The notes under the pieces were generated by a model. That model was not told where the DNA came from. It did not search any database and saw only the letters and a list, made by a program, of their open reading frames with translations. A stretch of DNA of 64,000 nucleotides. Source: Paracoccus shandongensis (lineage in GTDB: Bacteria; Pseudomonadota; Alphaproteobacteria; Rhodobacterales; Rhodobacteraceae). Below, piece after piece: positions 8,318 through 17,163 of the stretch. A program made the translations under genes and the position numbers. The stretch is taken from contig NZ_JAFLRK010000004.1 of NCBI RefSeq assembly GCF_017315735.1, forward strand, positions 88,288 through 152,287, written 5' to 3'. The first letter of the stretch is position 1; the number at the start of each line of letters is the position of its first letter.

Positions 8318-9394
8318 GTGAAAACCACTCTGGTCCTATCCACCGCCCTTGCGGGCATGGCCTTCGCGGCCCATGCGCAAGAGGTCAATGTCGTCTCCTG
8401 GGGCGGCGCCTACGAGGTCAGCCAGGTCGAGGCCTATAACAAGCCCTTCACCGAGGCGACCGGCATCAAGGCCAACATGATCGCCGCCGACGATCCGGCC
8501 ACGCCGCTGAAGGCGCAGATCGAGGCGAACAACGTCACTGGCGATGTCTTCGACCTGGCGATGGCCGACGCGATCCGCCTGTGCGACGAAGGCGCGCTGA
8601 TGGAATTCGACCCCGCCGACCTGCCCGCCGGGGCCGACGGCACCCCCGCCGCCGAGGATTTCGTCGAAGGATCGCTGTCCGACTGCGCCGTGGGCAACAT
8701 CGTCTGGGGCACCGTGATCGGTTACGACAAGACCAAGTTCCAGGGCGAGGCCCCCACGACTGTCGCCGACTTCTTCGACACCCAGAAGTTCCCCGGCAAG
8801 CGCGGCCTGCCCAAGTCGCCCAAGCGCACGCTGTATCTGGCGCTGATCGCGGACGGTGTGCCGGCAGACCAGATCTATGACACGCTGGCGACGCCCGAGG
8901 GGGTGGACCGCGCCTTTGCCAAGCTGGACACGATCAAGAACGACGTGATCTGGTGGGAAGCGGGCGCGCAGCCCATGCAGCTGCTGGCCGACGGAGAGGT
9001 CGTGATGACCACCGTCTACAACGGCCGCATCTTCGACGCGATGGTGGGCGAGGGCAAGCCCTTCGACGTGATCTGGGATGGGCAGTATCTGGAAATCAAC
9101 GCCTTTGTCGTGCCCAAGGACGCCCCCCATCCTGAACAGGCGGTGGAATACGTCAAGTTCGCCACCGGCACGCAGCCCCTGGCGGACCAGGCGAAATACA
9201 TCGCCTATGGCCCGGCGCGCCAATCCTCGGCCCCGCTGGTGGGGATGTATCAGGATGGCAAGACCGAGATGGCCCCGCACATGCCCACCAACCCCGAACA
9301 CCTGACATCGGCCGTGGTGGACAACCCGGAATTCTGGGCCGACCACGACGCCGAACTGTCCGAACGCTTCAACAGCTGGCTTGCCGGTGCCTGA
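8318..9394 (+). CDS. Periplasmic binding protein 2 of the polyamine-type ABC importer
   Basis: 358-residue paralog of its neighbours. The GTG at 8318 is preferred: it has GGGAGAA 7 bp upstream and gives a clean signal peptide (cleavage after AHA near residue 20). An in-frame start 63 bp upstream would add a hydrophilic, proline-rich leader. VNVVSWGGAYEVSQVEAY, WWEAGAQPMQLLADGEV and the terminal ERFNSWLAGA align with the other two proteins. Differences in the binding cleft probably give a different ligand range; this is inference. Confidence 0.92.
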   Translation: MKTTLVLSTALAGMAFAAHAQEVNVVSWGGAYEVSQVEAYNKPFTEATGIKANMIAADDPATPLKAQIEANNVTGDVFDLAMADAIRLCDEGALMEFDPADLPAGADGTPAAEDFVEGSLSDCAVGNIVWGTVIGYDKTKFQGEAPTTVADFFDTQKFPGKRGLPKSPKRTLYLALIADGVPADQIYDTLATPEGVDRAFAKLDTIKNDVIWWEAGAQPMQLLADGEVVMTTVYNGRIFDAMVGEGKPFDVIWDGQYLEINAFVVPKDAPHPEQAVEYVKFATGTQPLADQAKYIAYGPARQSSAPLVGMYQDGKTEMAPHMPTNPEHLTSAVVDNPEFWADHDAELSERFNSWLAGA

Positions 9395-9399
9395 CCGGG

Positions 9400-9419
9400 C
9401 GGCGCCGCCTGTGGCGCCG
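9400..9419 (+). terminator. Intercistronic hairpin after binding protein 2
   Basis: CGGCGCC (9400-9406) pairs with GGCGCCG (9413-9419) around loop GCCTGT, 6 bp after the stop codon. It has no T-run and sits in the same position as the hairpins after the two sister genes. Confidence 0.55.
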
Positions 9420-9450
9420 TCCTTACCCCAAGGGTTCGAGAGAGCAGACC

Positions 9451-10536
9451 ATGACCAGACGACTGATTGCGGGAACGGCACTGGCGCTGATCGCCGGGAT
9501 GGCCGCCCAGGCTCAGGAAGGGCCGATCAACATCACCACCTATGGCGGCGCCTTCGGGGCCGCCGTGAACGAGGCCTTCGCCAAGCCCTTCACCGAGGCG
9601 ACCGGCATCCAGACGACGATGGTGGATAACGACAACCCCCCCGCCACGCTGAAGGCTCAGGTCGAGGCGGGCAACATCACCAGCGATGTCTTCGATGTCG
9701 AGCAGTCCGACGTGCTGCGGCTGTGCGACGAGGGGTTGATCGAGCCGATCGATCCCGCCGCCCTGCCTGCCGCCGCCGACGGCACCCCCGCGACCGAGGA
9801 TTACCTGCCCCAGGCCTTGCATGAATGCGCGACCGCGATCATGGTCTGGTCCACGGTGATCGCCTACAACACCGAGGCCTTTCCGGACGGTGCGCCCACA
9901 ACGGTTGCCGATTTCTTCGACACCGAGAAGTTCCCCGGCAAGCGCGGCATCATCAAGCGGCCTAAATACGCGCTGGAATTCGCCCTGCTGGGCGACGGCG
10001 TGGCGCCCGACGAGGTTTATGACGTGCTGTCCACCCCTGAGGGCGTGGACCGTGCCTTTGCCAAGCTGGACAGCATCAAGGACAGCGTGGTCTGGTGGGA
10101 AGCGGGCGCGCAGGCGCCGCAGCTTCTGGCCGACAACGAGGTGTCGATGACGCTGGCCTATAACGGCCGGATCTTCGATGCCATCGTGTCGGAAGGCAAG
10201 CCCTTCGCCTTTGTCTGGGACGGCGTGAACCTGGACATGGATTACTGGGTGGTGCCGATGGGCGCGCCGAACAAGGAAGCCGCGATGAAGTTCATCGCCT
10301 TCGCCTCGGACCCCGCGCATCAGGCCGATCTGTCGAAATACATCGCCTATGGCCCGCCGCGCAAATCCGCCTCGGCCAGCGTCGGCACCTACAAGGACGG
10401 CAAGACCGCCATGGCGCCCTATCTGCCGACGACGCCCGAGAATACCGAACGCGCCCTGGTCAACGATGCGGGCTTCTGGGCCGACCACGACGCCGAACTG
10501 ACCGAGCGGTTCAACAGCTGGCTGGCCGGGGCCTGA
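9451..10536 (+). CDS. Periplasmic binding protein 3 of the polyamine-type ABC importer
   Basis: 361-residue third paralog. Signal peptide with cleavage near AQA|QEG (about residue 22). NITTYGGAFGAAVNEAFAKPF corresponds to the first strand of the other two, and WWEAGAQAPQLLADNEV and ERFNSWLAGA are conserved. GAGAGAGCAG precedes the ATG by about 5 bp. A 10-bp-stem hairpin and then the first permease gene follow. Three consecutive binding proteins for one transporter are unusual. Confidence 0.92.
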   Translation: MTRRLIAGTALALIAGMAAQAQEGPINITTYGGAFGAAVNEAFAKPFTEATGIQTTMVDNDNPPATLKAQVEAGNITSDVFDVEQSDVLRLCDEGLIEPIDPAALPAAADGTPATEDYLPQALHECATAIMVWSTVIAYNTEAFPDGAPTTVADFFDTEKFPGKRGIIKRPKYALEFALLGDGVAPDEVYDVLSTPEGVDRAFAKLDSIKDSVVWWEAGAQAPQLLADNEVSMTLAYNGRIFDAIVSEGKPFAFVWDGVNLDMDYWVVPMGAPNKEAAMKFIAFASDPAHQADLSKYIAYGPPRKSASASVGTYKDGKTAMAPYLPTTPENTERALVNDAGFWADHDAELTERFNSWLAGA

Positions 10537-10546
10537 CCTGACGATT

Positions 10547-10572
10547 GCCGCCGCCCACGCCGGGGCGGCGGC
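10547..10572 (+). terminator. Intercistronic hairpin after binding protein 3
   Basis: GCCGCCGCCC (10547-10556) pairs with GGGCGGCGGC (10563-10572) around a 6-nt loop, directly between the binding-protein and permease parts of the operon. It is the strongest of the three intercistronic stems. Confidence 0.6.
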
Positions 10573-10592
10573 CCCAATACCTTGAGGAAGAC

Positions 10593-11891
10593 ATGGCGAA
10601 CGCTTTAGATCCGCACGCAGCCATTGCGACAACGGCCACCGGCCTGACCGACGGCGCGTTGCGGACCGCCGATGGCAGGCCGCTGGTGCGCGCCCTGGCG
10701 CGGTCGCAATCGCTGGCTCGCCGCCGCGCCTTTCTGCTGGTGCTGCCGCTCTTGGCCTTTATCCTGATCACCTTCGTGGTCCCGATCGGGCAGATGCTGC
10801 AGCGGTCGTTCTATAACGACGGCTTTTCGGCCAACATGCCGCACCTGTCGCAATGGTTCGCCGACAATCCGCGCGGCACCGACCCCGACGAAGCCGCCTG
10901 GACGGCGCTTGCCACCGACCTGCAGGCCGCGGCCGAGGCGCGCACCATCGGCGTCGTGGGCACGCGCATCAACTATGACGTGCCGGGCACGCGGTCGCTG
11001 TTCACCGCGACCGGGCGGCAGGTGCGGCGCGGGCTGGAGCCGCCCTACCAGGCGGCGCTTGTGGAGATCAACGAGGACTGGGCCGACCCGCGCCTGTGGT
11101 CCGCCATGCGCGAGGCATCCAGCCCCGTGACCGGCAACTTCTACCTGGCCGCCGTGGACCGCAAGCGGGGCGACGACGGCAGCATCGTCCAGGTCGAGGA
11201 ACGCCAGCAGGTCTATGTGATGCTGTTCATGCGCACCTTCTGGCTGTCGCTGGTGATCACCTTCATCACCTTTGTCCTGGGCTTTCCCATCGCGCATCTT
11301 CTGGCGACATTGCCGATGCGCAAGTCGAACCTGCTGATGATCCTGGTGCTGCTGCCCTTCTGGACCTCGCTTCTGGTCAGGACGACAAGCTGGATGGTGC
11401 TGCTGCAACAGCAGGGCGTGATCAACGACATCCTGGTCTGGCTGGGCGTGATCGGGGGCGGGCAGCGGTTGCAGATGATCTATAACCAGGCGGGCACGAT
11501 CATCGCCATGACCCATATCCTGCTGCCCTTCATGATCCTGCCGCTCTATTCCGTGATGCGGACGATCAACCCGTCCTATGTCCGCGCCGCGCGCAGCCTT
11601 GGCGCGACAAGCTGGACCGCGTTCCGCCGGGTTTACTTCCCGCAGACGCTGCCCGGCCTGGGGGCAGGGGCGCTGCTGGTCTTCATCCTGGCCGTTGGCT
11701 ATTACATCACGCCCGCGCTGGTCGGCGGATCCTCGGGCCAGCTGATTTCCAACATGATCGCGATGCACATGACCGACACGCTGAACTGGTCCATGGCCGC
11801 GGCGCTGGCTGCGCTGCTGCTGGGCGCGGTCCTGCTGCTCTACTGGGTGTATGACCGGATGGTCGGCATCGACAACCTGAAGCTGGGGTGA
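10593..11891 (+). CDS. ABC transporter permease, PotB-like, with large periplasmic insertion
   Basis: 432-residue inner-membrane permease of the spermidine/putrescine class. A first transmembrane segment (about 47-68) is followed by an unusually long hydrophilic stretch (about 70-205) before the other five segments; the canonical PotB loop is much shorter. The EAA-type loop appears as AARSLGATSWTAFRRVYFPQTLPG. ATG 10593 is preferred (GAGGA 5 bp upstream) over TTG 10545. It is coupled to the second permease by a 3-bp gap. The insertion may contact one of the three binding proteins; this is inference. Confidence 0.9.
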   Translation: MANALDPHAAIATTATGLTDGALRTADGRPLVRALARSQSLARRRAFLLVLPLLAFILITFVVPIGQMLQRSFYNDGFSANMPHLSQWFADNPRGTDPDEAAWTALATDLQAAAEARTIGVVGTRINYDVPGTRSLFTATGRQVRRGLEPPYQAALVEINEDWADPRLWSAMREASSPVTGNFYLAAVDRKRGDDGSIVQVEERQQVYVMLFMRTFWLSLVITFITFVLGFPIAHLLATLPMRKSNLLMILVLLPFWTSLLVRTTSWMVLLQQQGVINDILVWLGVIGGGQRLQMIYNQAGTIIAMTHILLPFMILPLYSVMRTINPSYVRAARSLGATSWTAFRRVYFPQTLPGLGAGALLVFILAVGYYITPALVGGSSGQLISNMIAMHMTDTLNWSMAAALAALLLGAVLLLYWVYDRMVGIDNLKLG

Positions 11892-11894
11892 TCC

Positions 11895-12845
11895 ATGGCT
11901 GTTCCCACCTATGCAACCCCGCTGGAGCGCATCTGGCATTACGCCTATCTGGTGATCTGCGGGCTGATCTTCTTTTTCCTGATCGCGCCGATCATCGTGA
12001 TCATCCCGCTGTCCTTCAACGCCGAGCCCTATTTCACCTTCACCGACCGGATGCTGTCCTTCGACCCCGAGGGCTACAGCCTGCGCTGGTATCGCAGCCT
12101 GCTGACCTTCGGGATGCAGAACCCGGATGCCACCGGCTGGGCCTTCTGGTCGGATGCCTGGGCCAACGCGAACTGGGTGAAGGCCGCCAAGAACTCGATC
12201 ATCATCGGGGTGGCTTCGACGGTGGTGGCGACCGTGCTGGGCACGCTGGCGGCCCTTGGCCTGTCGCGCCCCGAGATGCCGTTCCGCCGGGCGATCATGG
12301 CGATCCTGATCTCTCCCATGATCGTGCCGCTGATCATCACGGCGACGGGGATGTTCTTCTTCTATTCGAACCCCTGCGAGTTGCTGGGCGTCTTCGGCCT
12401 GCCCACCAGTTGCGGGCGGCTGGCAGGCACCTATGTCGGCGTGATCCTGGCCCATGCGACGCTGGGGATCCCCTTCGTGATCATCACCGTGACGGCGACG
12501 CTGGTGGGCTTTGACCAGTCGCTGAACCGGGCGGCGGCGTCGCTGGGGGCGAACCCGCGCACCACCTTCTTTCGCGTGACCATGCCGCTGATCCTGCCCG
12601 GCGTGATCTCGGGCGCGCTGTTCGCGTTCGTGACCAGCTTTGACGAGGTGGTGGCGGTGCTGTTCATCGCGGGCCCGGAACAGCAGACCATCCCGCGCCA
12701 GATGTGGAACGGGATCCGCGAGCAGATTTCGCCCGCCATCCTGGCGGTGGCGACGCTGCTGGTGATCTTCTCGATCGCGCTGCTGACGACGGTTGAGTTG
12801 TTGCGCCGCCGGTCGGAGCGGATCCGGGGTGTGACGCCGCGCTAG
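11895..12845 (+). CDS. ABC transporter permease, PotC-like
   Basis: 316-residue partner permease with six predicted transmembrane segments and the EAA loop AAASLGANPRTTFFRVTMPLILPG near residue 215. The loop after TM1 carries extra sequence (about 50-95) relative to E. coli PotC. It is the last gene of the operon and is followed by a 9-bp-stem terminator shared with the convergent AEC transporter gene. Confidence 0.92.
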   Translation: MAVPTYATPLERIWHYAYLVICGLIFFFLIAPIIVIIPLSFNAEPYFTFTDRMLSFDPEGYSLRWYRSLLTFGMQNPDATGWAFWSDAWANANWVKAAKNSIIIGVASTVVATVLGTLAALGLSRPEMPFRRAIMAILISPMIVPLIITATGMFFFYSNPCELLGVFGLPTSCGRLAGTYVGVILAHATLGIPFVIITVTATLVGFDQSLNRAAASLGANPRTTFFRVTMPLILPGVISGALFAFVTSFDEVVAVLFIAGPEQQTIPRQMWNGIREQISPAILAVATLLVIFSIALLTTVELLRRRSERIRGVTPR

Positions 12846-12850
12846 ACAAG

Positions 12851-12873
12851 CTGGGGGACTTCACGTCCCCCAG
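12851..12873 (+). terminator. Hairpin terminator between the ABC operon and the AEC gene
   Basis: CTGGGGGAC (12851-12859), loop TTCAC, GTCCCCCAG (12865-12873). It lies between convergent genes and may act in both directions. GGGATATTTAAGG follows, a motif related to those near other convergent gene ends in this window. Confidence 0.75.
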
Positions 12874-12909
12874 ACCCCCTGTGGGATATTTAAGGTCCAA
12901 TGCAGGAGA

Positions 12910-13854
12910 TCAGGGTAGGATTGCCAGCCACATCCAGATCGTGGCGACCGAAATGGCCGTGCCGACAAGGACTGTGGTAGCCGCGACCCGCTTGGCGGCG
13001 CCATAGAGGTTGGCGAACAGATAGGCGTTCACGCCCGGCGCCATGGCTGCCGTCATCACGGCCGAGCGCAGGCCCGCATCGTCCAGTCCGGTGATCCAGC
13101 CCAGGGCATAGGCAATCCCTGGATGGACCAGCAGCGAACAGGCGCAGCACATGGCAATGGCGCCCGTGTCGCCTTCGGGGCGATAGCGGTAGAGGACGCC
13201 GCCCAGGCCGAACAGCGCGGCGGGCAGGGCGGCGTCGGCGATCATGTCCACGGCGGCCCAGAAACCTTCGGGCATGACAAGGCCCGCCTGTTGCAGCACG
13301 TTCATGGTCATGCCCGCAATGATGCCGATCACCAGGGGCGTCCGCAGCACGCCCGTCATGGCGCGCAGGGCGACGCGGCCCACGGACAGCCCGCTGCCAT
13401 GGGCGCGGGTGAACTCCATGAAGGTGATGCCGAAGGTGTAGAGCAGCGGCGAATGGATCGCGATGATAGCCCAGTTACCCGACAGCGCGTCCGGCCCATA
13501 GGCGCGTTCCATGATCGGGATGCCCAGCAGCAGGCTGTTCGAGAACAGGCAGACAAAGCCGATCGCCACGCAATCCATCGGCGGGCGGTTGAACAGGAAC
13601 CGCGCGCCCGCCCAGCCGATGAAGAAGCTGGAAAAGGCACCGATGTAGAAGGGAAGCAGCACGGCCGGGCGGAAATCCGCCCCCAGGTCCAGGCGCGACA
13701 TGGACAGAAACAGCAGCGTGGGCGCGGCGAAGTTCTGGGCGAAGACCATCAGCCCGTCCACCGCGCTTTCGCGGAAGATGCCGCGCCAGGCCACCACGTA
13801 ACCGAAGCCCACGATCAGGAAGACCGGGACGATGATGTTGAACAGCGCGCTCAT
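12910..13854 (-). CDS. AEC (auxin efflux carrier) family transporter
   Basis: 314-residue polytopic inner-membrane protein with about ten hydrophobic segments, beginning MSALFNIIVPVFLIVGFGYVV, typical of bacterial AEC/malonate-type permeases. The family moves organic anions; the substrate here is unknown. The start codon overlaps the stop of the upstream MBL-hydrolase gene (ATGA), so it belongs to the tmk-holB-tatD-MBL transcript or its end. Confidence 0.88.
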   Translation of the reverse strand: MSALFNIIVPVFLIVGFGYVVAWRGIFRESAVDGLMVFAQNFAAPTLLFLSMSRLDLGADFRPAVLLPFYIGAFSSFFIGWAGARFLFNRPPMDCVAIGFVCLFSNSLLLGIPIMERAYGPDALSGNWAIIAIHSPLLYTFGITFMEFTRAHGSGLSVGRVALRAMTGVLRTPLVIGIIAGMTMNVLQQAGLVMPEGFWAAVDMIADAALPAALFGLGGVLYRYRPEGDTGAIAMCCACSLLVHPGIAYALGWITGLDDAGLRSAVMTAAMAPGVNAYLFANLYGAAKRVAATTVLVGTAISVATIWMWLAILP

Positions 13855-14669
13855 AGCGCGGCGGGGTGGTCGGGGGTGTCCGATGTGGCCTCGATCACCA
13901 AGCCGTCGAAGGCGGGGATGATGTGGTCGGGCGTGGTGGCCGCGACCGTGGCATAATCCATGTCGATATGCATGTTCGTCAGCACCCCGCGCGGGCATCC
14001 CGAGCGCGCGATCCAGTCCAGCGCCTGCGCCAGATGGGCGTGGCTGGGATGGGGCTGCGGGCGCAGGGCGTCGCAGACAAAGACCTCGGCCCCGTAGATC
14101 AGCGGCCAGGCGGCCGGGGGAATGTCGGATACGTCGGGCAGATAGACCAGGCCGCCGATGCGCAGGCCCAGGGCGGTGATCTCTCCGTGCTGGGCGCGGA
14201 AGGGGATCAGCGTGACGGGGCCGCCGGGGCCCTCCACGGTGATCGGCCCGTCGATCAGGTGCAGGTCGCAGATCGGCGTATAGTAGCTGCCGGGCGGGGT
14301 CTTGAAGATATAGCCGAAGCGGTCCAGCAACTGTTCCGAGGTCGGCATGTCGGCCCAGGCAGGGATCAGGCGTCCCGCGTTGAAGGCCACCTGCCGCAGG
14401 TCGTCGATGCCGTGGATGTGGTCGGCATGGGGGTGGGTATAGACCACCGCGTCCAGCGTCGCCACGTTCGCATCCAGCAGTTGCGGCACCAGGTCGGGGC
14501 CGGTGTCGATCAGCACCTGCGTCACGCCGCCGGGGCCGGGGCGTTCCACCAGCAGCGAACAGCGGCGGCGGCGGTTTTTCGGTTCGTTGGGATCGCAGGC
14601 GCCCCAGCGGTTCCCGAGGCGCGGCACGCCGCCCGAGGAACCGCAGCCCAGGATCGTCGCCCGGATCAT
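13851..14669 (-). CDS. MBL-fold metallo-hydrolase (PhnP-like phosphodiesterase family)
   Basis: 272-residue metallo-beta-lactamase-fold enzyme. It starts MIRATILGCGSSGGVPRLG and carries the metal motif THPHADHIHG near residue 80, then LPDVSD and the late histidine in NMHIDMDY. This matches the PhnP/RNase Z-related group that cleaves cyclic phosphodiesters, but no phn genes are near. It overlaps tatD by 4 bp; linkage to tatD and holB is common in alphaproteobacteria. The physiological substrate is unknown. Confidence 0.85.
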   Translation of the reverse strand: MIRATILGCGSSGGVPRLGNRWGACDPNEPKNRRRRCSLLVERPGPGGVTQVLIDTGPDLVPQLLDANVATLDAVVYTHPHADHIHGIDDLRQVAFNAGRLIPAWADMPTSEQLLDRFGYIFKTPPGSYYTPICDLHLIDGPITVEGPGGPVTLIPFRAQHGEITALGLRIGGLVYLPDVSDIPPAAWPLIYGAEVFVCDALRPQPHPSHAHLAQALDWIARSGCPRGVLTNMHIDMDYATVAATTPDHIIPAFDGLVIEATSDTPDHPAAL

Positions 14670-15460
14670 GCTGCCTTCCAGAACAGGCGGTCGAAATTGG
14701 CCGAGGTTTGCGCCGCAAGCTGCGGATAATCCATGCCGAAGGCATCGGCCAGGATGGCGGCGGTTTTTGCCACATAGGCGGGTTCGTTGCGCTTTCCGCG
14801 ATGCGGGGGCGGGGCGAGGTAGGGGCTGTCGGTTTCCACCAGAATGCGGTCCAGGGGGGCGGCGGCGAAGATCGCGCGCAACTCGGTTGATCGGGGGAAG
14901 GCGGCGATGCCCGAGATCGAGAGATAGAAGCCCAGGTCCAGCGCCGTCTGCGCCAAGGCCGCGCCCGAGGTGAAGCAGTGCATCACGCTGGTGAAGGCGC
15001 CCGCGCGGTGTTCGTCCGTCAGGATGCGGGCCATGTCACCGTCGGCGTCGCGGGAATGGATGATGAGGGGCAGGCCCGTGCGGCGCGCGGCCTCGATATG
15101 GACCGCCAGGCTTTCGGCCTGACGGGCGGCGCTGTCGGCGGTGTAGTGGTAATCAAGACCTGTCTCGCCGATGCCCACGAATTTCGGATGGGCGGACAGG
15201 GCGACAAGCTGGTCCACAGTTGCCATGGGTTCTTCGGACGCGCTCATCGGGTGGGTGCCTGCAGCGTAGAAGACGCCGTCAAAGCGTTCGGCCAGGGCGC
15301 GGACCTGCGGTTCCTGGCGCAGGCGGGTGCAGATCGTGACCATGCGGGTGACGCCTGCGGCGCGGGCGCGGTCGATCAGGGCGTCATGTTCGCCGTCGAA
15401 GTCGGGGAAATCCAGATGGCAATGGCTATCGACAATCGGCGTGGGGGCCGCGTGGGACAT
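14666..15460 (-). CDS. tatD: TatD family metal-dependent hydrolase / DNase
   Basis: 264-residue TIM-barrel amidohydrolase-type nuclease. Metal-binding residues are visible in DSHCHLDF (HxH), GIGETGLDYHY (Glu), IIHSRDAD (His) and VETDSPYLAPPPHRGKRN (Asp). TatD proteins are 3'-5' exonucleases implicated in DNA repair. The gene lies 3 bp after holB and overlaps the MBL gene, so expression is coupled to replication genes. Paralogs (YcfH/YjjV type) are common, so the symbol marks the family. Confidence 0.9.
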   Translation of the reverse strand: MSHAAPTPIVDSHCHLDFPDFDGEHDALIDRARAAGVTRMVTICTRLRQEPQVRALAERFDGVFYAAGTHPMSASEEPMATVDQLVALSAHPKFVGIGETGLDYHYTADSAARQAESLAVHIEAARRTGLPLIIHSRDADGDMARILTDEHRAGAFTSVMHCFTSGAALAQTALDLGFYLSISGIAAFPRSTELRAIFAAAPLDRILVETDSPYLAPPPHRGKRNEPAYVAKTAAILADAFGMDYPQLAAQTSANFDRLFWKAA

Positions 15461-15463
15461 GGA

Positions 15464-16570
15464 TCAACCTTTGGCTGGCAGGGCGGATCGCGCGGGCGGC
15501 AGATGCGCCAGTTCGATCAGCATATCCATCACCAGCGCGGCAGGGTCAAGGTTGACCGCCCGCCCGGTGCGGGCGCGGGCCGACAGCCGCGCCTGCGCCT
15601 CGGCCCAGGCACGGGCGGCGTGATCGTCGGGCGAGATGCGGGCCAGCAGCGCGCCCTCGCCGCGCGCGGCCTGGGGCAGGGGGGCGCCCATCAGCCCCGC
15701 CCGTGCGGTGCGGGCCAGGAAGCGGTCCAGCACGGTCATGGTCAGGTCGAAGGGATCGCCGTCAGCCCCGGCGCGCCCTGCCGCCGCGTCGGCAAAGGCG
15801 GCGGCCTGCGGGCGATCCAGGCGGGGCAGGGTCGCCATCAGGTCCACAAGTTGCTGGTAACGGTCGAGGCCCCCTTGGCCCGCCAGCCGCAAGGCCTCGC
15901 CCACCGAGCCGTCGGAGAGCGCGGCAAGCGCCTCGGCATCCTCGTCGATGCCCAGGTGCGACAGGACATTGCCCATCTGCGCCGGGTTCAGCGGCGACAG
16001 GCGCAGGGTGCGGCAGCGGGACCGGATGGTGGGCAGCAGGCCCGCGGGCTGGTGCGCGACGATCAGGATCAGCGCGTCGGCGGGCGGTTCCTCCAGCACC
16101 TTCAACAGGGCGTTGGCGGCGGCCACGTTCATGTCGTCGGCGGCGTCGATGATGGCAATGCGGCGTCCGCCCTCGGCTGCCGAGAGGTGGAAGAAGGACA
16201 GCAGGCGGCGGATTTCGTCCACGGTGATCTGGGCGGACAGGCGCCCCGCCTTGTCGTCCCAGGGACGGCGGACCAGATGCAGGCGCGGTTCCGAAAGCGC
16301 CGCGATGCGCCGGGCCTCGAGTGTATCGGACGCGCCGAAGGGGCCGGTTGCCCCCGCCAGCATCCAGCGGGCGATGGCCCAGGCCAGCGTCGCCTTGCCC
16401 ACGCCGCGCGGGCCGGTCAGCAGCCAGGCGTGGTGCAGGCGTCCCCCTTGGGCGGCCTCCATGAACTCGGCAATGGCGCTGTCCTGGCCGATCACGCGGT
16501 CCGTGTGGCGCGGATGCGGCGCGCCGGGGACGCGGTCGGGTTCGGGGATGTCGTCGGGATCGGCTTTCAC
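15464..16570 (-). CDS. holB: DNA polymerase III subunit delta'
   Basis: Clamp-loader subunit of the replisome, 368 residues, AAA+ fold. It shows GPRGVGKATLAW (P-loop), IIDAADDMNVAAANALLKVLEEPP (Walker B and sensor area) and SRCRTLRLSPL (sensor 1/arginine-finger area). The zinc-binding cysteine module of E. coli delta' is absent. It overlaps tmk by 4 bp and precedes tatD by 3 bp, a conserved arrangement. Confidence 0.93.
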   Translation of the reverse strand: MKADPDDIPEPDRVPGAPHPRHTDRVIGQDSAIAEFMEAAQGGRLHHAWLLTGPRGVGKATLAWAIARWMLAGATGPFGASDTLEARRIAALSEPRLHLVRRPWDDKAGRLSAQITVDEIRRLLSFFHLSAAEGGRRIAIIDAADDMNVAAANALLKVLEEPPADALILIVAHQPAGLLPTIRSRCRTLRLSPLNPAQMGNVLSHLGIDEDAEALAALSDGSVGEALRLAGQGGLDRYQQLVDLMATLPRLDRPQAAAFADAAAGRAGADGDPFDLTMTVLDRFLARTARAGLMGAPLPQAARGEGALLARISPDDHAARAWAEAQARLSARARTGRAVNLDPAALVMDMLIELAHLPPARSALPAKG

Positions 16571-17163
16571 AGCGCGGCCCGGATGCGGGCGGCGACCTCG
16601 GCCTGGGTGCCGCTGCCGTCGATCAGGCGCACGCGGGCGGGAAACTCCTCCGCAAGGGCGCGGAACCCCTGGGCCAGCCGCTGCTGGAAGGACAAGCCCA
16701 GGCTTTCAAACCGATCCTCGGCCCCGCCGCGCGCGTTGCCCCGGCCAAGGGCGGTCGCCGGGTCCAGGTCGATGACGAAGGTCAGGTCGGGTTCCACCCC
16801 GATCGCCAGGTCGTGCATCCGGTCCACGAAGGGGCGCAAATCGCCCCGGGTCGCGCCCTGATAAACGCGGGTCGAATCGGCGAAGCGGTCGGTGATGACG
16901 GTCTGCCCGGCGGCCAGGGCCGGGCGGATGGTGCGTTCCAGGTGATCGCGGCGGGCGGCGGTGAACAAAAGGCATTCGGTTTCCGCCGACCAGCGTTCGC
17001 CCGCGCCCATCACCAGCAGGCGGCGGATTTCCTCGGCCCCCTCGCTGCCGCCGGGTTCGCGGGTCAGGACGACCGCGCGGCCTTCCGCGCGCAGCGCCTC
17101 GGCCAGCAGGCGGGCCTGCGTGGACTTGCCGCAGCCGTCGATCCCCTCGAAGCTGATGAACAT
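16567..17163 (-). CDS. tmk: Thymidylate kinase
   Basis: Phosphorylates dTMP to dTDP. The 198-residue protein has the P-loop FEGIDGCGKSTQ at residues 4-15, EPGGSEGAEEIRRLL and the substrate motif DRFADSTRVYQGATRG. Its ATG lies in a TGATG overlap with the stop of the carboxypeptidase gene. tmk-holB pairing is widely conserved. Together with the tdk gene 1.2 kb away, the region holds both salvage steps to dTDP. Confidence 0.95.
   Translation of the reverse strand: MFISFEGIDGCGKSTQARLLAEALRAEGRAVVLTREPGGSEGAEEIRRLLVMGAGERWSAETECLLFTAARRDHLERTIRPALAAGQTVITDRFADSTRVYQGATRGDLRPFVDRMHDLAIGVEPDLTFVIDLDPATALGRGNARGGAEDRFESLGLSFQQRLAQGFRALAEEFPARVRLIDGSGTQAEVAARIRAAL

Noticed and set aside
14978..16861. 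627-codon plus-strand frame over tatD, holB and tmk
   Set aside because: Shadow of three recognisable minus-strand genes; the product has no domain and is rich in Gly, Arg and Gln.
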